Source: Acanthochromis polyacanthus
Taxonomy: Eukaryota > Chordata > Actinopteri > Pomacentridae
NCBI RefSeq assembly: GCF_021347895.1
Contig: NC_067130.1
Location: forward strand, 31,553,823 to 31,617,822
Direction of reading: 5' to 3'
Length of the DNA: 64,000 bases
Shown: positions 1-11,694 of the stretch, piece by piece
Layout: each line of letters starts with the position of its first letter
Position numbering within the stretch: the stretch's first letter is position 1
Translations under genes and position numbers: made by a program
Notes under the pieces: generated by a model
What the model was told of the DNA's origin: nothing
The model's database searches: none
The model's input: only the letters and a program-made list of their open reading frames with translations

Positions 1-374
1 CGTTTTAGGGGACTAAACAGGAATAGTTCCCATGAAAATGCATTTATTACACATAAATAATCATAAAAAGTGTTTTTAAACAGAATAATTGATGCACGTT
101 TGTTGCTTTTCCTATTGGACTTCATGATCAACATGAAGGGATGGGAGGTGACTTTGGATGTCTTTTTTTTACAAGCAACAACGGAGAAAATCGGCAGGTA
201 AGGCAAAAAAGGGGGAGGTGGGGGAGGAGAATCACCCTCACCCGCCTCACCCCCTACACTGCCCTTAAATAAATTCCACTGGCGTCTTGTAAATTTTTAT
301 TTTTGTGGCGCTGCTGCTGCTTTTTTGGCTGCGGGCCCCATCTGTCGGCCAGCTGCTAGATGTTTGGGAGGAGG

Positions 375-376
<2 letters not shown>
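1..376. other. Unique noncoding sequence, candidate regulatory block
   Basis: No coding frame of substance is visible. The last 130 bases are non-repetitive and of mixed composition, with GC-rich patches next to AT-rich ones, and run directly into the GT repeat. This composition is compatible with conserved noncoding DNA, but conservation cannot be judged from one sequence. Confidence 0.25.

Positions 377-459
<83 letters not shown>
377..459. repeat. (GT)n dinucleotide microsatellite, about 83 bp
   Basis: An uninterrupted alternating GT run of about 41 units is seen directly. Purity over this length implies a highly mutable locus. Alternating purine-pyrimidine tracts can adopt left-handed Z-DNA. 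The Cys/Val and Thr/His open frames on either strand here are repeat artefacts. Confidence 0.98.
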
Positions 460-461
<2 letters not shown>

Positions 462-559
462 GGGTTAAGGGTAGAAAACACACACACACCAACAACACAC
501 ACATCCAGGGAGGGATTAAACACTATTGGATGGGAATGTTTGCAGGTTTATGAATATGC

Positions 560-860
560 ATAATGGGCGAGAGAGAGGTTTAAATGGGTGGAGGGGAGAG
601 AAGGGGGGAGGTGGGGGAGGAATGAGGGATGAGCGGGAGGTAGTAGGTGAGGAGGGGATGGAGGATTCGGTGGAGAGGGAGGAAAAAATATGTGGAATCT
701 GGAGGCGAGGTGTTTGGAAAAGGAAGGAAAAATGATGGAAAATGGTAGAAAAATGAGTGGGAAGGAAGGAAAGAAGGGGAAAATATAGGAAGGAAGGCAC
801 AAAGAAGGAAAAGGTGATAAAGGAAAGACAAAAGAAGGCAAGGAGGAGTGGATCGGACGA
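560..860. repeat. Polypurine (G/A-rich) tract
   Basis: For about 300 bases the plus strand is almost entirely G and A, with many GGGG, GGAGG and GGAAGGAA runs and few pyrimidines. Mirror-like purine runs can form triplex H-DNA, and the G runs near 601-625 could support G-quadruplexes. The Pro/Ser/Phe-rich open frames on the opposite strand (to about 1042) are shadows of this composition. Confidence 0.9.
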
Positions 861-1334
861 CTAGGAGGTGTAAAAAGAGATGGATGCATGGACGGATGGA
901 TGTGTTTGGGCGTGGTGCCAGTCCCAGGATGAGGGGGGACCTTTGGGCAAGGCATCGGGGGGAAAGAAAAACAGATGGTTTGTGAACCTTTTATTAGGCG
1001 TTGTGGTAAAAAAAAAAAATCACCAAAAACACCATTAATCAAGCACGCCCTGGAAACAGCAGCGACTTTCTGTTGCTGTGCAGTTTTGCGGAGGTGCGCT
1101 TTGCTTTTTTCCTTCCTCGGATTTTGTTTAATTTTTTCGACGTCATGTGAAATTCACAAGCTTGTACTGAACAAAACACGATCGTTTTTTGGTTTATTAC
1201 AACTTTGGTAATTCAGAGGTTTAGTCCCAGACTTCAGTAAAGCTTAAAAAAGAGGAAAATCAACACCTAAAACCAATGAATCATGGATTTCCCATAATGC
1301 AGCTTGGTTTTATCTTCCTAACAGACTGTAGATA
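861..1334. other. Unique sequence, nothing recognised
   Basis: Ordinary non-repetitive sequence with a short A run near 1008. I see no gene, RNA or repeat that I can support. Confidence 0.5.
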
Positions 1335-1706
1335 TACATCACCGGTCAAAAGTTTGGGGTCATCCAGACAATTTCATGTTTTCTATGAAAACTCACACTT
1401 TTATCCATGTGCTAACATAACTGCACAAGGGTTTTCTAATCATCAATGAGCCTTTCAGCACCATTAGCTAACACAATGTAGCATTAGAACACAGGAGTGA
1501 TGGTTGCTGGAAATGTTCCTCTGTACCTCTATGGAGATATTCCATTAAAAATCAGCTGTTTACAGCTATAATAGTCATTTACCACATTAACAATGTCTAC
1601 ACGACATTTATCACTCATTGATGTTGTCTTCGTTGAAAAAAAATCATGCTTTTCTTTCAAAATAATCGCATTTCTAAGTGACCCCAAACTTTTGAATGAT
1701 CATGTA
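1335..1706. mobile_element. Tc1/mariner-type non-autonomous element (MITE), 368 bp
   Basis: The block starts CATCACCGGTCAAAAG and ends with the inverted form of CATGATCATTCAAAAG, both followed inwards by TTTGGGGTCA. TA dinucleotides flank it at 1335-1336 and 1705-1706, matching the TA target duplication of Tc1/mariner elements. Terminal sequences containing GTCAAAAGTTT are common in fish Tc1-like MITEs. No transposase frame lies inside, so it would have depended on an element elsewhere. Confidence 0.85.
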
Positions 1707-2871
1707 TGTATAAAAATGATGGATAGCGAGCGACTCATTCATTTGCAGACTAACAGGACATAATGAGCAAAGGATAGAACCATCTTTTACCTTTTTTGCA
1801 TCATAATTATTCCACATGCTGCATTGTTGTAGTTTTTTTTTCCCAGAGAACATTATTTTGCAACGTACTTGTACATTCACATTTGGTAACTCGGTGTATA
1901 TAAGAAGATGCAAGGGAAGAGTGCTTCTGTAAACAAGCTAATCACCAACACTCTGTGGCAATAAAATCTAAAAATACCCAGCTTTTTTGTTCATTTTACT
2001 CTAAATGGAAGCATAATTTACAAAATAAAAATCCTGCTGTCCTAAAAAAAAGACCTGAAACAAGCAATTGAGACCATAAACTCATCATAAACTCATCAAA
2101 AAATGTTTACTGAAGTAACAAATCAAGTGAGAAGTAGAGGTATTTTCTCATAGACGTCTATGCACTGAGACTTCAGCCCCCTACTGGCCATTAGAAGCAG
2201 CGCAGGTTTAAGCCTTTTCTGCATTGGTTTCACTTTTGCAGAGGTTACGTTGATCTTTCATTTACACTCTATGATCTTTCTTAGATCTTCCTTTCCTGGT
2301 AGACACCAACTTCTTTCACAGTCACCTCACCGAACACAGGCTGTCTGTTTAAATCATTCACTTTATGATAAAAAAAATGCGCAGATTTGAAGCAAACTTG
2401 CAGAAAAACAGTGCAACCCTCTTGCACTGGCAACATCCTTTAAAAGTACAGTCAGTGTATTGGTGATCAGAAATGTAGAGGAAGCATTGCAGAAGACTTT
2501 ACAAAGACGCCAGTGTCCGATTATACTAATACATACAACCAAAAAGATCCTGAACATGCACTATGAACAAGATAAAATGGTTAAGCCAGTGTTTTTTAAG
2601 ACGGCAGCTGCTGTGTCGAAGCACATTCCAGTAAAACAAAAATTATGTAATGTTAGATTATGTTATGTAATCTAACCAGAGTAAATACTTGGGTTAAGAC
2701 TCTTATGGTAAGATATGGCCTGAATAATTTACATACTAGGGAGTAAAACCCCCCGTAAATTATATAAAATACCACTTTGTGTGACTAGAATACTTATTAA
2801 AGCTGAAACTCTACAGTGTTATTAATAATAGAGATTCGTTTGAGAAGTTCAGAGCTTCAGTTTTGAACTGA
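1707..2871. other. Unique sequence with one dispersed repeat copy
   Basis: Mostly AT-rich unique sequence without credible coding potential. At about 1985-2235 it contains a diverged copy of the repeat that is amplified at 50-54.5 kb, recognisable by 'gaccataaactcat', 'tgtttactgaagta', 'ttttctcatag' and a CCCCCTACTGGCC box. Confidence 0.55.
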
Positions 2872-3420
2872 CAAAACTATACATACCGACAACTAGAAGG
2901 ACTTCCAGGACTCCTTATGAGCACGGTTATAAGGGGGCAGTGTTTACAACCTAAACTACAACCAGCCAGAAACAATGCTAAGTAATACCCCTGAATCTAT
3001 AAAAATAATGTTCTTGAAGGGTTAATCCCCTTAATAATGTTACAACATAAAGCCTGGAAGCATCTAAATGTTTGAATCATCGTGTAGAGAGAGATTAACT
3101 ATCAGTGTGAAGAGAGGATGTCTGATAAACAGCAAAATATCAAGATTTTATTGGTTTCAGTTATGGGGAACTGTCATTGTTGTCCATCTTGACACACAAT
3201 CTTTGAATAAAACCAGTTTAAAATAACTTTATTAGTGGATTTAAGTTCCTCTGCAGCCACCAAAAGACCATATGTAGGAGTTTCACAGGCTTTACACTCC
3301 TCGTTACTACTATACTGATCTTCATGCATAACATCTTTATTTATTACTCTAGTTATGACTTTATTGCTCATAGAAATGATGGAAAGAACTACAGAAACAG
3401 ACAAAAACTTAATTGTACTA
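2872..3420. repeat. Long-period repeat, copy 1 (about 550 bp)
   Basis: This block is paralogous to 7627-8155 and, in part, to 8341-8580. Shared landmarks in order are 'ctatacata', 'acttccagga', 'aaccagccagaaacaatgct', 'gaagggttaatccccttaat', 'gaggatgtctga' and 'tagcaaaatatcaag' or its variant. Copies diverge by substitutions and small indels, so the duplication is not recent. No protein is encoded. Confidence 0.85.
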
Positions 3421-3443
3421 GAAATTCTACCTTAGCCCTTAAA

Positions 3444-3995
3444 TTAACCCTTTAAGCTTCAGTCAATTCCAGCCGTTTTCAGTACAAAAAATCGCTAATA
3501 TTCTATTTTTAAATAAAAAAAATTACGAAAAATACAGGAATATTGGACGCACATCGTGAGGTGCATTTCCTTGAAAACGACCGATTCGTGGATTTTATAC
3601 CGACTTCAGGACATGTTTTGGACAAAATAGTTTACTGGCTTGTGTTGTCTGGATGTAAAAGGTTGGATTATGGCCGTTTTTTGTGGAATATGTTCATCTG
3701 TGTGTAATAATGAACCCGGAAATGTGAGTCGCGCTGTGTGCGTTGAAGCCGTGTATAGAGAACGGATGGATGAATATTTGTTTTTGTCGGACAAATGTGT
3801 TTTTCTCACCCGCTGTGGTAATCACATCTGAAAGTGGTTTATACCGGCGGATTCATGAGAATCTAAGCTTTCCATCGGCGTATAATGTTTGTATAATCGT
3901 GTTTGCAGCCGTCGGACATTCTTGAAATTCCTATGCAAATTAGTAAGTGTACCGCCAGCGGTACACCTACGACGCACTGAAGCGTAAAGGGTTAA
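3444..3995. mobile_element. piggyBac-like non-autonomous element, 544 bp, TTAA target
   Basis: TTAA at 3444-3447 and 3992-3995 flanks a segment that begins CCCTTTAAGCTTCAGT and ends with ACTGAAGCGTAAAGGG, an imperfect terminal inverted repeat. A TTAA target duplication with CCC..GGG ends is diagnostic of the piggyBac superfamily. The inside has no long reading frame. A roughly 150-bp internal part (3808-3958) is shared with the nested element at 16.5 kb, and 3747-3772 resembles the 3' tail of the SINE at 41.5 kb. Confidence 0.85.
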
Positions 3996-5689
3996 AAGCC
4001 CTTTTCAAAAGTGAAAAATTGTCCACTATTGCCTTCTAAAAGCCCTCAAACTCTAAAATGTCCACAACGTGTAATGCTGAATGTGATCCAACATAACAAA
4101 CCAAACATTAGAGCTCAGCTGTGTCTGAAATCACAACTTGTCAAAAACACTTATTGTCATTTTTATCACAACTGAAGAACACAGTGGTCATTTTAGCATC
4201 CATACAGTGATGTATTGCATTAGTAGAAATCAGTTTAAATGCAGATGACACTGCTCTTTATATTCCACTGTGGATGCTAAATAGTTAAATTTGCAGCTCA
4301 GACTTTGGACAATCAAAAAAAAACAAAGAATTTATGAAGATATGCAACATTATGCAGTCCCAACAATTCCAATGGGGACAGAACTGGAGTTAAATGTCAT
4401 CATGTTTGCTTGTTTTTCCCTAATTTCCATAAAACTCAGAATGCCATCACTTTCCAAAACCGTCCTCCCTTTCCTCAGAATGCTACCATTTGGCAAAAAT
4501 CTCCATAAAGCTTTTCTTACTTTAACAACAATTTCTCACGTCCTAATTTCCCAAAAAATACAGTTCTCTAAACTTCCTCGCTGCGAGAATGTTTCCAAAA
4601 ATATCTCCTCAATCCAAACCCATCCTTCCCTCGCAAGGTGTAAATTGGTCCAAACAAATCTAAAAATACGAGGACACAAATCCAGAGCAGATGTCACGAA
4701 AACACGGAGAAAGAATTCTGAATCTGTAGCTTTAAAGGTATTATAAGGCGATAAAAGACCAAAAGGAACAGACACATGTGTGATTATGTGTGTGTGCATA
4801 GTTTAATTTTTGGGTCCAGGTTGTGTGTTTGTGTGTGCTGACCTACTTTTACTGAACGGACATCCTAAAAACACAACATCCTCTTTCTGCCTCTCAGTGG
4901 GTTGATAAATCCGTTCGGGGTGACTCGGTCTTCCTTTTTTTATTTGTTTGTTTGTTAGCTGTGTGTGTGCGCGTGGTGTGTGCGATTTTGTGTGTGTGTT
5001 GTGTGTATTTGTGTGTGTTCGGTCCTATTTACAGGACAAAAGCCTTCAGTGACCCAATAAGAGAAAACCAGAAATCAGAGCGTTTTTCTGTGAAAGCTGC
5101 TGTTATCTACAAACCCTGTTTACAGTTTTAACCCCGACAAACAGAAACAACTCTGACACCATTTTTCACACATGACTTGCAGATATTTTATTCTTACTGA
5201 ACGCGTTAAAAAGGCCGAAGGGGAGTTTATACCGAAACAGCATTAAAAAATAACATTTAATGCAGCTTCTGCAGTCAACAGTCCTCCTATCTGTTGTTGT
5301 CAATGTAACTTTTATGAAATTTTTGTCATGGTTTTGATTATTTCTTGGTCATTTGATGTTGTAGATGGAAAAATACAAGTATGTTTCAGTAGGTGAGGGG
5401 TCAGCATCCTGGTACTTGCACTAGAGATTCATATTATTACAGTATATTCAGGTGTAGCTCTTTATTTTCGAGTCAAATTAAGCTTTAGACACCAAGTATG
5501 ACTCAGGTAAAACATGACTGGTGTGTACAGCAGATGGAAACCGGACATTATGTATAAGATTTAAAAAGCCATACCCTTTCTTGCATTGATAAGGAGCTTT
5601 TTTTTTTTACCTTCTTCATGTACTTAGTTTACTACAGAATCATGCAATATAGATATACATTCCAAGGAGTTGGGGTTAATTGAAAGAAA
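3996..5689. other. Mostly unique sequence, pyrimidine-biased and GT-rich patches
   Basis: The stretch 4370-4745 is biased to pyrimidines and A, with recurrent short phrases such as 'ccaaaa' and 'cctca', and looks like a very degenerate form of the neighbouring minisatellite. 4780-5030 is rich in broken GTGTGT runs. The 151-codon open frame at 4291-4746 has no recognisable domain. No gene is supported. Confidence 0.45.
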
Positions 5690-6096
5690 TATCCTCACTT
5701 CTCATTATGTCCCACTTTTCTGAACCCTCTAAGGTTCTAACAATATCTTTACTTTGCTGGAATGATGTCATTCCCCAACTCAACTTCACCAAAAACGCTG
5801 TTACCCCCCAAATATATCCTCACTTCCCCATAAAGATGTCGATCCTGAAATACGTCCTCAATATGTTGTCACTTCCAAAATAGGTTCTCACCTCACCGAA
5901 ATGCTGTCACTTTCTAATTTTGTCAACACTCTGCAAAAATAATGGCATATTTGGGTTGTGACAAAACAAACGTATTAATTTTCCCAAAATGTTGTAATGT
6001 CCAATTTTTGTCCCCAAAGTGGCGTCACAATATGTCCTCAGTGTCGCTCCTGAAATATGTCCTAACGTCCTTAAACATGTTGTCATCCCTGTCTAT
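5690..6096. repeat. Degenerate 'TGTCCTCACTT' minisatellite, block 1
   Basis: Phrases such as 'atgtcctcactt', 'gctgtcactt', 'cccaaatatatcctcacttc' and 'atgttgtcacttcc' recur every 30-50 bases. The same array resumes at 6844-7010, 7406-7626 and 8156-8340, so later insertions interrupt an older tandem repeat. Confidence 0.75.
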
Positions 6097-6843
6097 GGCT
6101 GTGTCCGAAATCGCATACTAACGTACTACATACTACATACTCAATGAGTATATACTGTATACTACGTACTATAAGTATGATTAGAATGCCGACCGTTCAC
6201 ACTGTAGTATACTACTCCGTTTCCCATAATGCATTTCAAACCTCCGACGACAAAAACCGGAAGTACGGCTGTCAAATATCTCGGCTGAATGCCGGCTTCA
6301 GGTCGATTTTACGCTAACAAATAGTCGCATAATTAATGTGGCAATTTCAAGCCGGCACTCCTCATGCAGTTATTAGCCAGATTATGCGAATCGTTTCAGT
6401 TGTAGCTGCAGGCTACTGGAGGTAGCTGCTACTTGTTCTGTATGCAAAGCGAGCTGCTGCAACTAGCTGCTAGCATTCAGTAGCACGCCGTGAGGCGTCT
6501 GACAAATTTAAAACGTTGGTCGGAAAACGCCTATTTCTCAAATCTGTGGGGTGATTAGGATGACTACTTAACCACATAAAATAAAATAAAAATCGCCCCG
6601 GTCCGGCCACATATCCCGCGGAGGCTTCCATTTCGGTGGATAGCTCGCAAAGCATTATGGGGCGGTTGAGTATGACTAGTGTGGTCACCGCGCATACTTA
6701 AAAATTTTCCGGATATAGTATACATCCGGGTATTTCTCGCGTACTCAATCTTTTCATACTATCTAATATGAACGCACTACATATTTATTTTGACGTCACA
6801 CTTAGTATGAGTAGTACGTTAGTATGCCATTTCGGACACAGCC
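6097..6843. mobile_element. Non-autonomous DNA transposon with long inverted ends, 747 bp
   Basis: The left end GGCTGTGTCCGAAAT and the right end ATTTCGGACACAGCC are exact inverted complements. The match continues inwards through 'GCATACTAACGTACTAC' with one mismatch. TAT flanks both sides and may be a 3-bp target duplication. The interior has no transposase. It sits in the minisatellite, which continues beyond it. The superfamily is not certain; a 3-bp target would fit PIF/Harbinger, but this is inference. Confidence 0.85.
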
Positions 6844-7010
6844 TATATCTTTACTTCCTCAAAATGATGCCACGACCCAAATTTGCAGAAATGTCATCAG
6901 TCCCCAACTATGTCCTCACTTTGCTAAATTTGATGTCACTTGCTCTAAATGGAGCCCCTTCCCAAGTATGTCCTGATATCACCAAAATGCTTCGACTACA
7001 CAACTATGTC
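6844..7010. repeat. Degenerate 'TGTCCTCACTT' minisatellite, block 2
   Basis: Continuation of the array at 5690-6096 between two transposon insertions, with repeats such as 'aactatgtcctcacttt' and 'gatgtcact'. Confidence 0.7.
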
Positions 7011-7405
7011 CTAACCCTTAAAAAGCCGGGACCGAGTATACTCGTTCCCGCTTACTCGTACACACAGCCGAAACCGAACATTCTCTGCTCAACACGTGTG
7101 ACTGTTTATGATTGCTAATTAACATAAAATATGCACACACCCGTATGTTTAAGTCGACCAATGGTAAGATATAAACATTGGCCCCAAATTTGCTTATTTC
7201 AAACGATAAAGCCGTATGAGCCGTTATAACGAAGCCGCAATTACGAAGCTCTTATCGGGGCCGCGTATCGGCCAAAATTCAATATGGCAAACGTCTACGA
7301 CAATGTGACCTCGCAAGACTTGATCGATATTTTTATGGATTAGGTGATTTTAGTATATGTTTTAGTATGTGTAGTTCTCAAGAAACATGGCCTTGTAAGG
7401 GTTAA
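7011..7405 (+). mobile_element. piggyBac-like remnant, 387 bp
   Basis: The segment starts CCCTTAAAAAGCC at 7015 and ends CCTTGTAAGGG at 7401, followed by TTAA at 7402-7405. The left flank is CTAA, consistent with a mutated TTAA target. A short frame at 7284-7343 reads MANVYDNVTSQDLIDIFMD and then stops. Its position near the middle of an internally deleted element suggests the first codons of a lost transposase, but I cannot identify the protein from 19 residues. Confidence 0.65.
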
Positions 7406-7626
7406 TACCCACATATCTTGTTACCTCCCAAATATAGCCTCACTTTGAGTCCGACCAAACATCTCGTAAATATGTTTTTATTCCCCAAAATGGTGTCACC
7501 ATCCAACGTCGGTGTGATGTTGTCATTCCCCAATCCAACTTCCCCAAAACGTTGTGAGTCCCCAAATATACCCTCACTTCCCCATAAAGCTGTCAATCCT
7601 GAAATATCCCCTCAATATGTTGTCAC
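7406..7626. repeat. Degenerate 'TGTCCTCACTT' minisatellite, block 3
   Basis: Repeats such as 'cccaaatatagcctcact', 'tggtgtcacc' and 'atgttgtcact' continue the array interrupted upstream. The unit 'cttccccataaagctgtcaatcctgaaat' (in parts) also occurs in blocks 1 and 4. Confidence 0.75.
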
Positions 7627-8155
7627 TTTCAGATCTATACATACGGACGACTCCAAGGACTTCCAGGATCCCTTATGAGCAAGGTTATATGGGGATTAGT
7701 GTTTTCAACCTACACTACAACCAGCCAGAAACAATGCTTTGTAGTAAAGGATCTATAAAAATCATGTTTTTGAAGGGTTAATCCCCTTAATAATATTACA
7801 ACAGAAAGCCTCAAAGCATGTAAATATTGAATCACTGCGTAGAGAGATTTACTGTCAGTTTGAAGCGAGGATGTCTGACAAATAGCAAAATATCAAGTTT
7901 ATTTTGGTTCTGGGAAACAGTCATTGTTATCCATCTTCACACATGATCTTTGATTAAAACTAGTTCAAAATGACTTTACCACAGGATTTAGCCATAGAAG
8001 ACCATATTTAGCAGGTTCACGGGCTTTATATTCCTCATTAACAGTGAACTGGTCTTCATGCGTAACACCAGTGGACTTTATTATTCATAGAAATTATAGA
8101 AAACTATTGCAAAAACAGACAGATGCACTTAATTGTACCATGATTTTTAACTTAA
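7627..8155. repeat. Long-period repeat, copy 2
   Basis: Paralogue of 2872-3420, carrying the same ordered landmarks including the 'gaagggttaatccccttaat' box near 7773 and the 'gaggatgtctgacaaa' box. It lies between blocks 3 and 4 of the minisatellite, so minisatellite and long repeat were probably amplified together. Confidence 0.85.
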
Positions 8156-8340
8156 CTCTTAAAATAGAAATATCCGACTTCTCAAAATGTTCCCACTTTC
8201 CTGAACCCTCTTAGATTCTTAGATTACTTTACGAAAATGTTGTCATTCTCCAACTCAACTTCCCCAAAGCGTTGTTACCCCCCAAATATATCCTCACTTC
8301 ATCATAAAGCTGTGAATCCTGAAAAATGTCCTGAATATGT
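8156..8340. repeat. Degenerate 'TGTCCTCACTT' minisatellite, block 4
   Basis: Repeats 'aatgttcccact', 'aatgttgtcatt', 'cccaaatatatcctcacttc' and 'atgttgtcacttcc' match the order seen at 5690-5880, indicating a duplicated higher-order unit. Confidence 0.75.
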
Positions 8341-8580
8341 TGTCACTTCCAGATCTATACATATCAACAACTCCAAGAACGTCCTGGATCCCTTATGAGC
8401 AAAGTAGTAGGGGGCAGTGTTTACAACCTAAACTACAACCAGCCAGAAACAATGCTTTGTATCACTCTTGAATCTGTAAAACCCATGTTCTTGAAGGGTT
8501 AGTCCCCTTAATAATCTTACAACAGAAGCCTGGAAGCATATAAATGTCTGAGTCACTGCATAGAGAGAGATTTAGTTATT
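8341..8580. repeat. Long-period repeat, copy 3 (truncated)
   Basis: Matches the first 240 bases of copies 1 and 2, through 'aaccagccagaaacaatgct', 'gaagggttagtcccctta' and 'agagagagattta', then ends abruptly in unique sequence. Confidence 0.85.
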
Positions 8581-9827
8581 GTTTCCATTGCTTCCACTGA
8601 AAATACCACTAACTGTTGACCATTGAATATTTAGTATGGAGGAAATTTGGAATAGAACTGTAGCAGAGCAATCAAGCCTCATAAGCGTCCTCCGTTAAAG
8701 AAAACGTCATCTTTCTAGCCTTAAAAAGAACCGAGGACCAACGTTTCTCCAGGTTTGGACGTTCGGAAACCCTTCTTCTCGACGCCCTTCCTTATTTACG
8801 GCAGGAAGAGGCGATAAACAAGCCAGAAGTCGCCCTGTTTGATTGAGCAAACATCACATTAGAGACTCAATCGGTCTCTGGCACCGAAACACAGCAGCTT
8901 CTCTGGCTGCAGGAGCGTTTAACATAATGTAGTTCACCAATCAGCCTTTTGTAAAACGCTGCCTTAAGCAGCACACATACAGGTGCAGCCCTCGCTCAAA
9001 TGTCCTCCTTTCAAAAACATATTTCCTCGGTTTGAACATTTGGACTTTAAGCCTCGTTTTAATTAGCGATTTCCTCCGAGAAGCGTTTAAATGAATCATT
9101 AGTCAGAAATCCATCAGCGGCGCCAGTTTTTTTGTGTGTGTGTGTTACTAAAATAAAAACCCCAGGGAGGCACCAACCTGGCATTACCTGTACACTCATT
9201 TTATTCTCCTTTTTTTGACTATTTTTTCCCTCCCTCTGCTTTCTTTCACTTAACACAACTCCCCTGACTGAATGGGAGACAGGCCCTAATTGGAGGAATA
9301 TTAGAAACTATTATTCCTAATTAAACATCACAGAACACACTGTCAGAGTTGGACTGGCTGAGTGATTTAAGACGCGCTGAACCTCTGGCATCGTAACAAA
9401 GTCTATTAGTGGAGACGCCGCAAATTGGCAAGCAGACCAACGGGCACAACCGAACTGCCAGGATTCACTGGAACAGGTGTGACTGGGAGTGTGTGAGTCT
9501 GCAAAACACACTTTTGCTTAAATATGCATACGTTTCTGCACATGTTGGACGAGGCGACGGAAGCAGATCGGTGAGATTTAGCACTAAGAATCGGGTTCTG
9601 TTCAAACGCAACAATAGCAGCTCATTTTAAACTACAGGCTGCAATGGATGTACGAGCAAAATGTGCAAAGTTTAAGGTGCAACATCAAGGCAAAATAGCA
9701 TGTTTTACTTTCAAGAAATTAGAACATTTTGCTCAAGTAATGCATGGACAAAATTAGCAGTCAGTGAATTCAATTATGAACAAATCAGAATCAGAAATTG
9801 CTTATGCTACAGTTTCTCCCATTCAAA
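8581..9827. promoter_or_regulatory. Unique block, candidate conserved noncoding sequence
   Basis: About 1.2 kb without repeats, of balanced composition, with ATTA/TAAT homeodomain-type cores clustered at 9270-9330 ('cctaattgg', 'cctaattaaa') and CCAAT-like and E-box-like motifs near 8930-8990. No frame has coding character. The regulatory role is an inference from composition only. Confidence 0.25.
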
Positions 9828-10245
9828 GTCAGAAATATAAAGAGTACAAAATATACAGATAACATAAGTACAGAATGTGAACTAAAAATGTAAACATAAG
9901 TAGAAAACTGTGAAGTAGAAATATAAGCTTAGGAAAAATATGATTTAAAAATATAAATATAGGGAGAAAAATATGTCCTAAAAATGAAAAATAAGTAGAA
10001 AAATATGTCCTAAAGAAATACACACAAGTAGAAAAATATGTCCTAAAAGTATAAAAAAATAAGTTTTAAAAAATGTCCTAAACATGTAAAAAAAAAGTAG
10101 AAAAATATGTCCTAAAATATAAATATAAGCAGAAAAATATGAACTAAAAATATAAACATAAATAGAAAATTCTGTCAAAATAAGAAAAATAATCTCCTAA
10201 AAATGTCAACATAAATAGAAAATTATGTCCTAAAAATGTAAACAA
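9828..10245. repeat. AT-rich minisatellite, about 40-50 bp unit
   Basis: A unit like 'agaaaaatatgtcctaaa' followed by 'aatataaacataagt' is repeated about nine times with drift. The Phe/Tyr/Ile-rich open frames on the opposite strand are simple translations of the unit. Confidence 0.9.
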
Positions 10246-11694
10246 TTTTCACTGTAGTAAATACGGTAAAAACAGAAAAAGAAAGAAAGGTGACCATAAT
10301 TCAAATAAAATTAAATAAATGGCTAAATTCTGGGGTAAAATCTGTCTTGAAAATTAGATTTTAACAAGTTTTGCAATTAAAAAAAATAGTAAATGGTCCG
10401 TTATTAATGTTTCTAGGGTTTTGCTAATGTTTTACTTGCTTGTCATTTTCTAATGCTTTGTACATTTTAATGTTTGGCAAAGCAGTTTGTCACTCCACTT
10501 TTTAAGTCTATTATTATTTTGCACTCTTGGCATTTCCCCAAAAATGACTTCTTTAGTATTTTCTGAAACTTATGTTCTCACATTAGAATAATTCTTGGAC
10601 ATGCATCGTGCAGAGATGAAGGAAAATCTGAATTTTGATTTTGAGTAAAGTATTCAAACACCTGAGCAGTTGTTGTCCAAACCAGTGGACGCTCTTTAGG
10701 GAAAACTATGAGACTCTAGGAGGCGCTGGACGAGTGAAGCCGGAGCTAATGTTGTTCCAGTTCTGGTGTTTTGAAAGTCTCCTTCTGTTTTAACGTCCCC
10801 ACATCTCGCAGTCTCAGCATGAAGCCTCCTTGATGATTTCAGGTATGGCTTTATTGGTACTTTACGGCCTCAGACCTGCTGTCATACACATTAAACACAA
10901 ACAGGCTTCATTATCATTCTGCACAAACTCTCCTGCGATTTAACGACATGACACTGAAAAAGCCCTCCAAACATGTATTGTAAAGAAGTGAATTCAGCAT
11001 CGGAGTGAATGACAGCGAAAAGTGTGAAGGAGCTTTTTTGTAAAACACTTCAAGTCCCATCAAAACCCGACGCAGTAACTGTCAATCTGCGCCTTGCTTA
11101 GCCACCTTTTCCCTTCTCATTTATTAATAGACTCGTGCCAATTAACACTAATGAGCATTTTAACACTAACAAGCAGCCGCACTGACGAGAGCTCGAAAAT
11201 TCTTCTCGTTTTTCAGGAAGACGTGAAGGAACGAGTGTAAATGTGTCATCTGTCAAATTCAAGTGGTGGGAAGACGGATTCTAACCTGCCGTCCAACCAT
11301 TAGACAATGAATAACACATGATTTTATTTTTTTTTAAAAACACGTGGCTGACTATTGTTCAAACCAGCACAACCAGAAAATCCTGTACAGGTGTCTCTAA
11401 ATAAATACCTGAATCATCTGTAAAGGTGAGGAAAGTGTTCGTTTTGTAGCTCTTGATATAAAACAACTAAGAATGGCTTCCTATTATCTATATTCCTGAC
11501 AGAATTGTGCCTTATTTAACTACCCTTGAAGAAATTTGAAGTAAAATCACCATACAAATTTTATATTTCATTTAGACAAACTCTTGCTATTAGTGATCAA
11601 AACGTTCCTTGTATTTGGATAATATGACTGTTTGGTGTAGATAAAATCACCTATAGATGTGTATCAGCTAGCCCATAATCTGTGTTTTGGTGAG
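10246..11694. other. Unique sequence, possible noncoding element near 11.1 kb
   Basis: No repeat or gene is supported. The segment 11090-11220 is a compact run of ATTAATAG, CCAATTAACAC, TAATGAGC and TTAACAC motifs, which resembles a homeodomain-rich noncoding element. The remainder is AT-rich and featureless. Confidence 0.35.

Noticed and set aside
548..1042. 164-codon Pro/Ser/Phe-rich minus-strand frame
   Set aside because: Complement of a polypurine tract; composition explains the absence of stops and no domain is visible.
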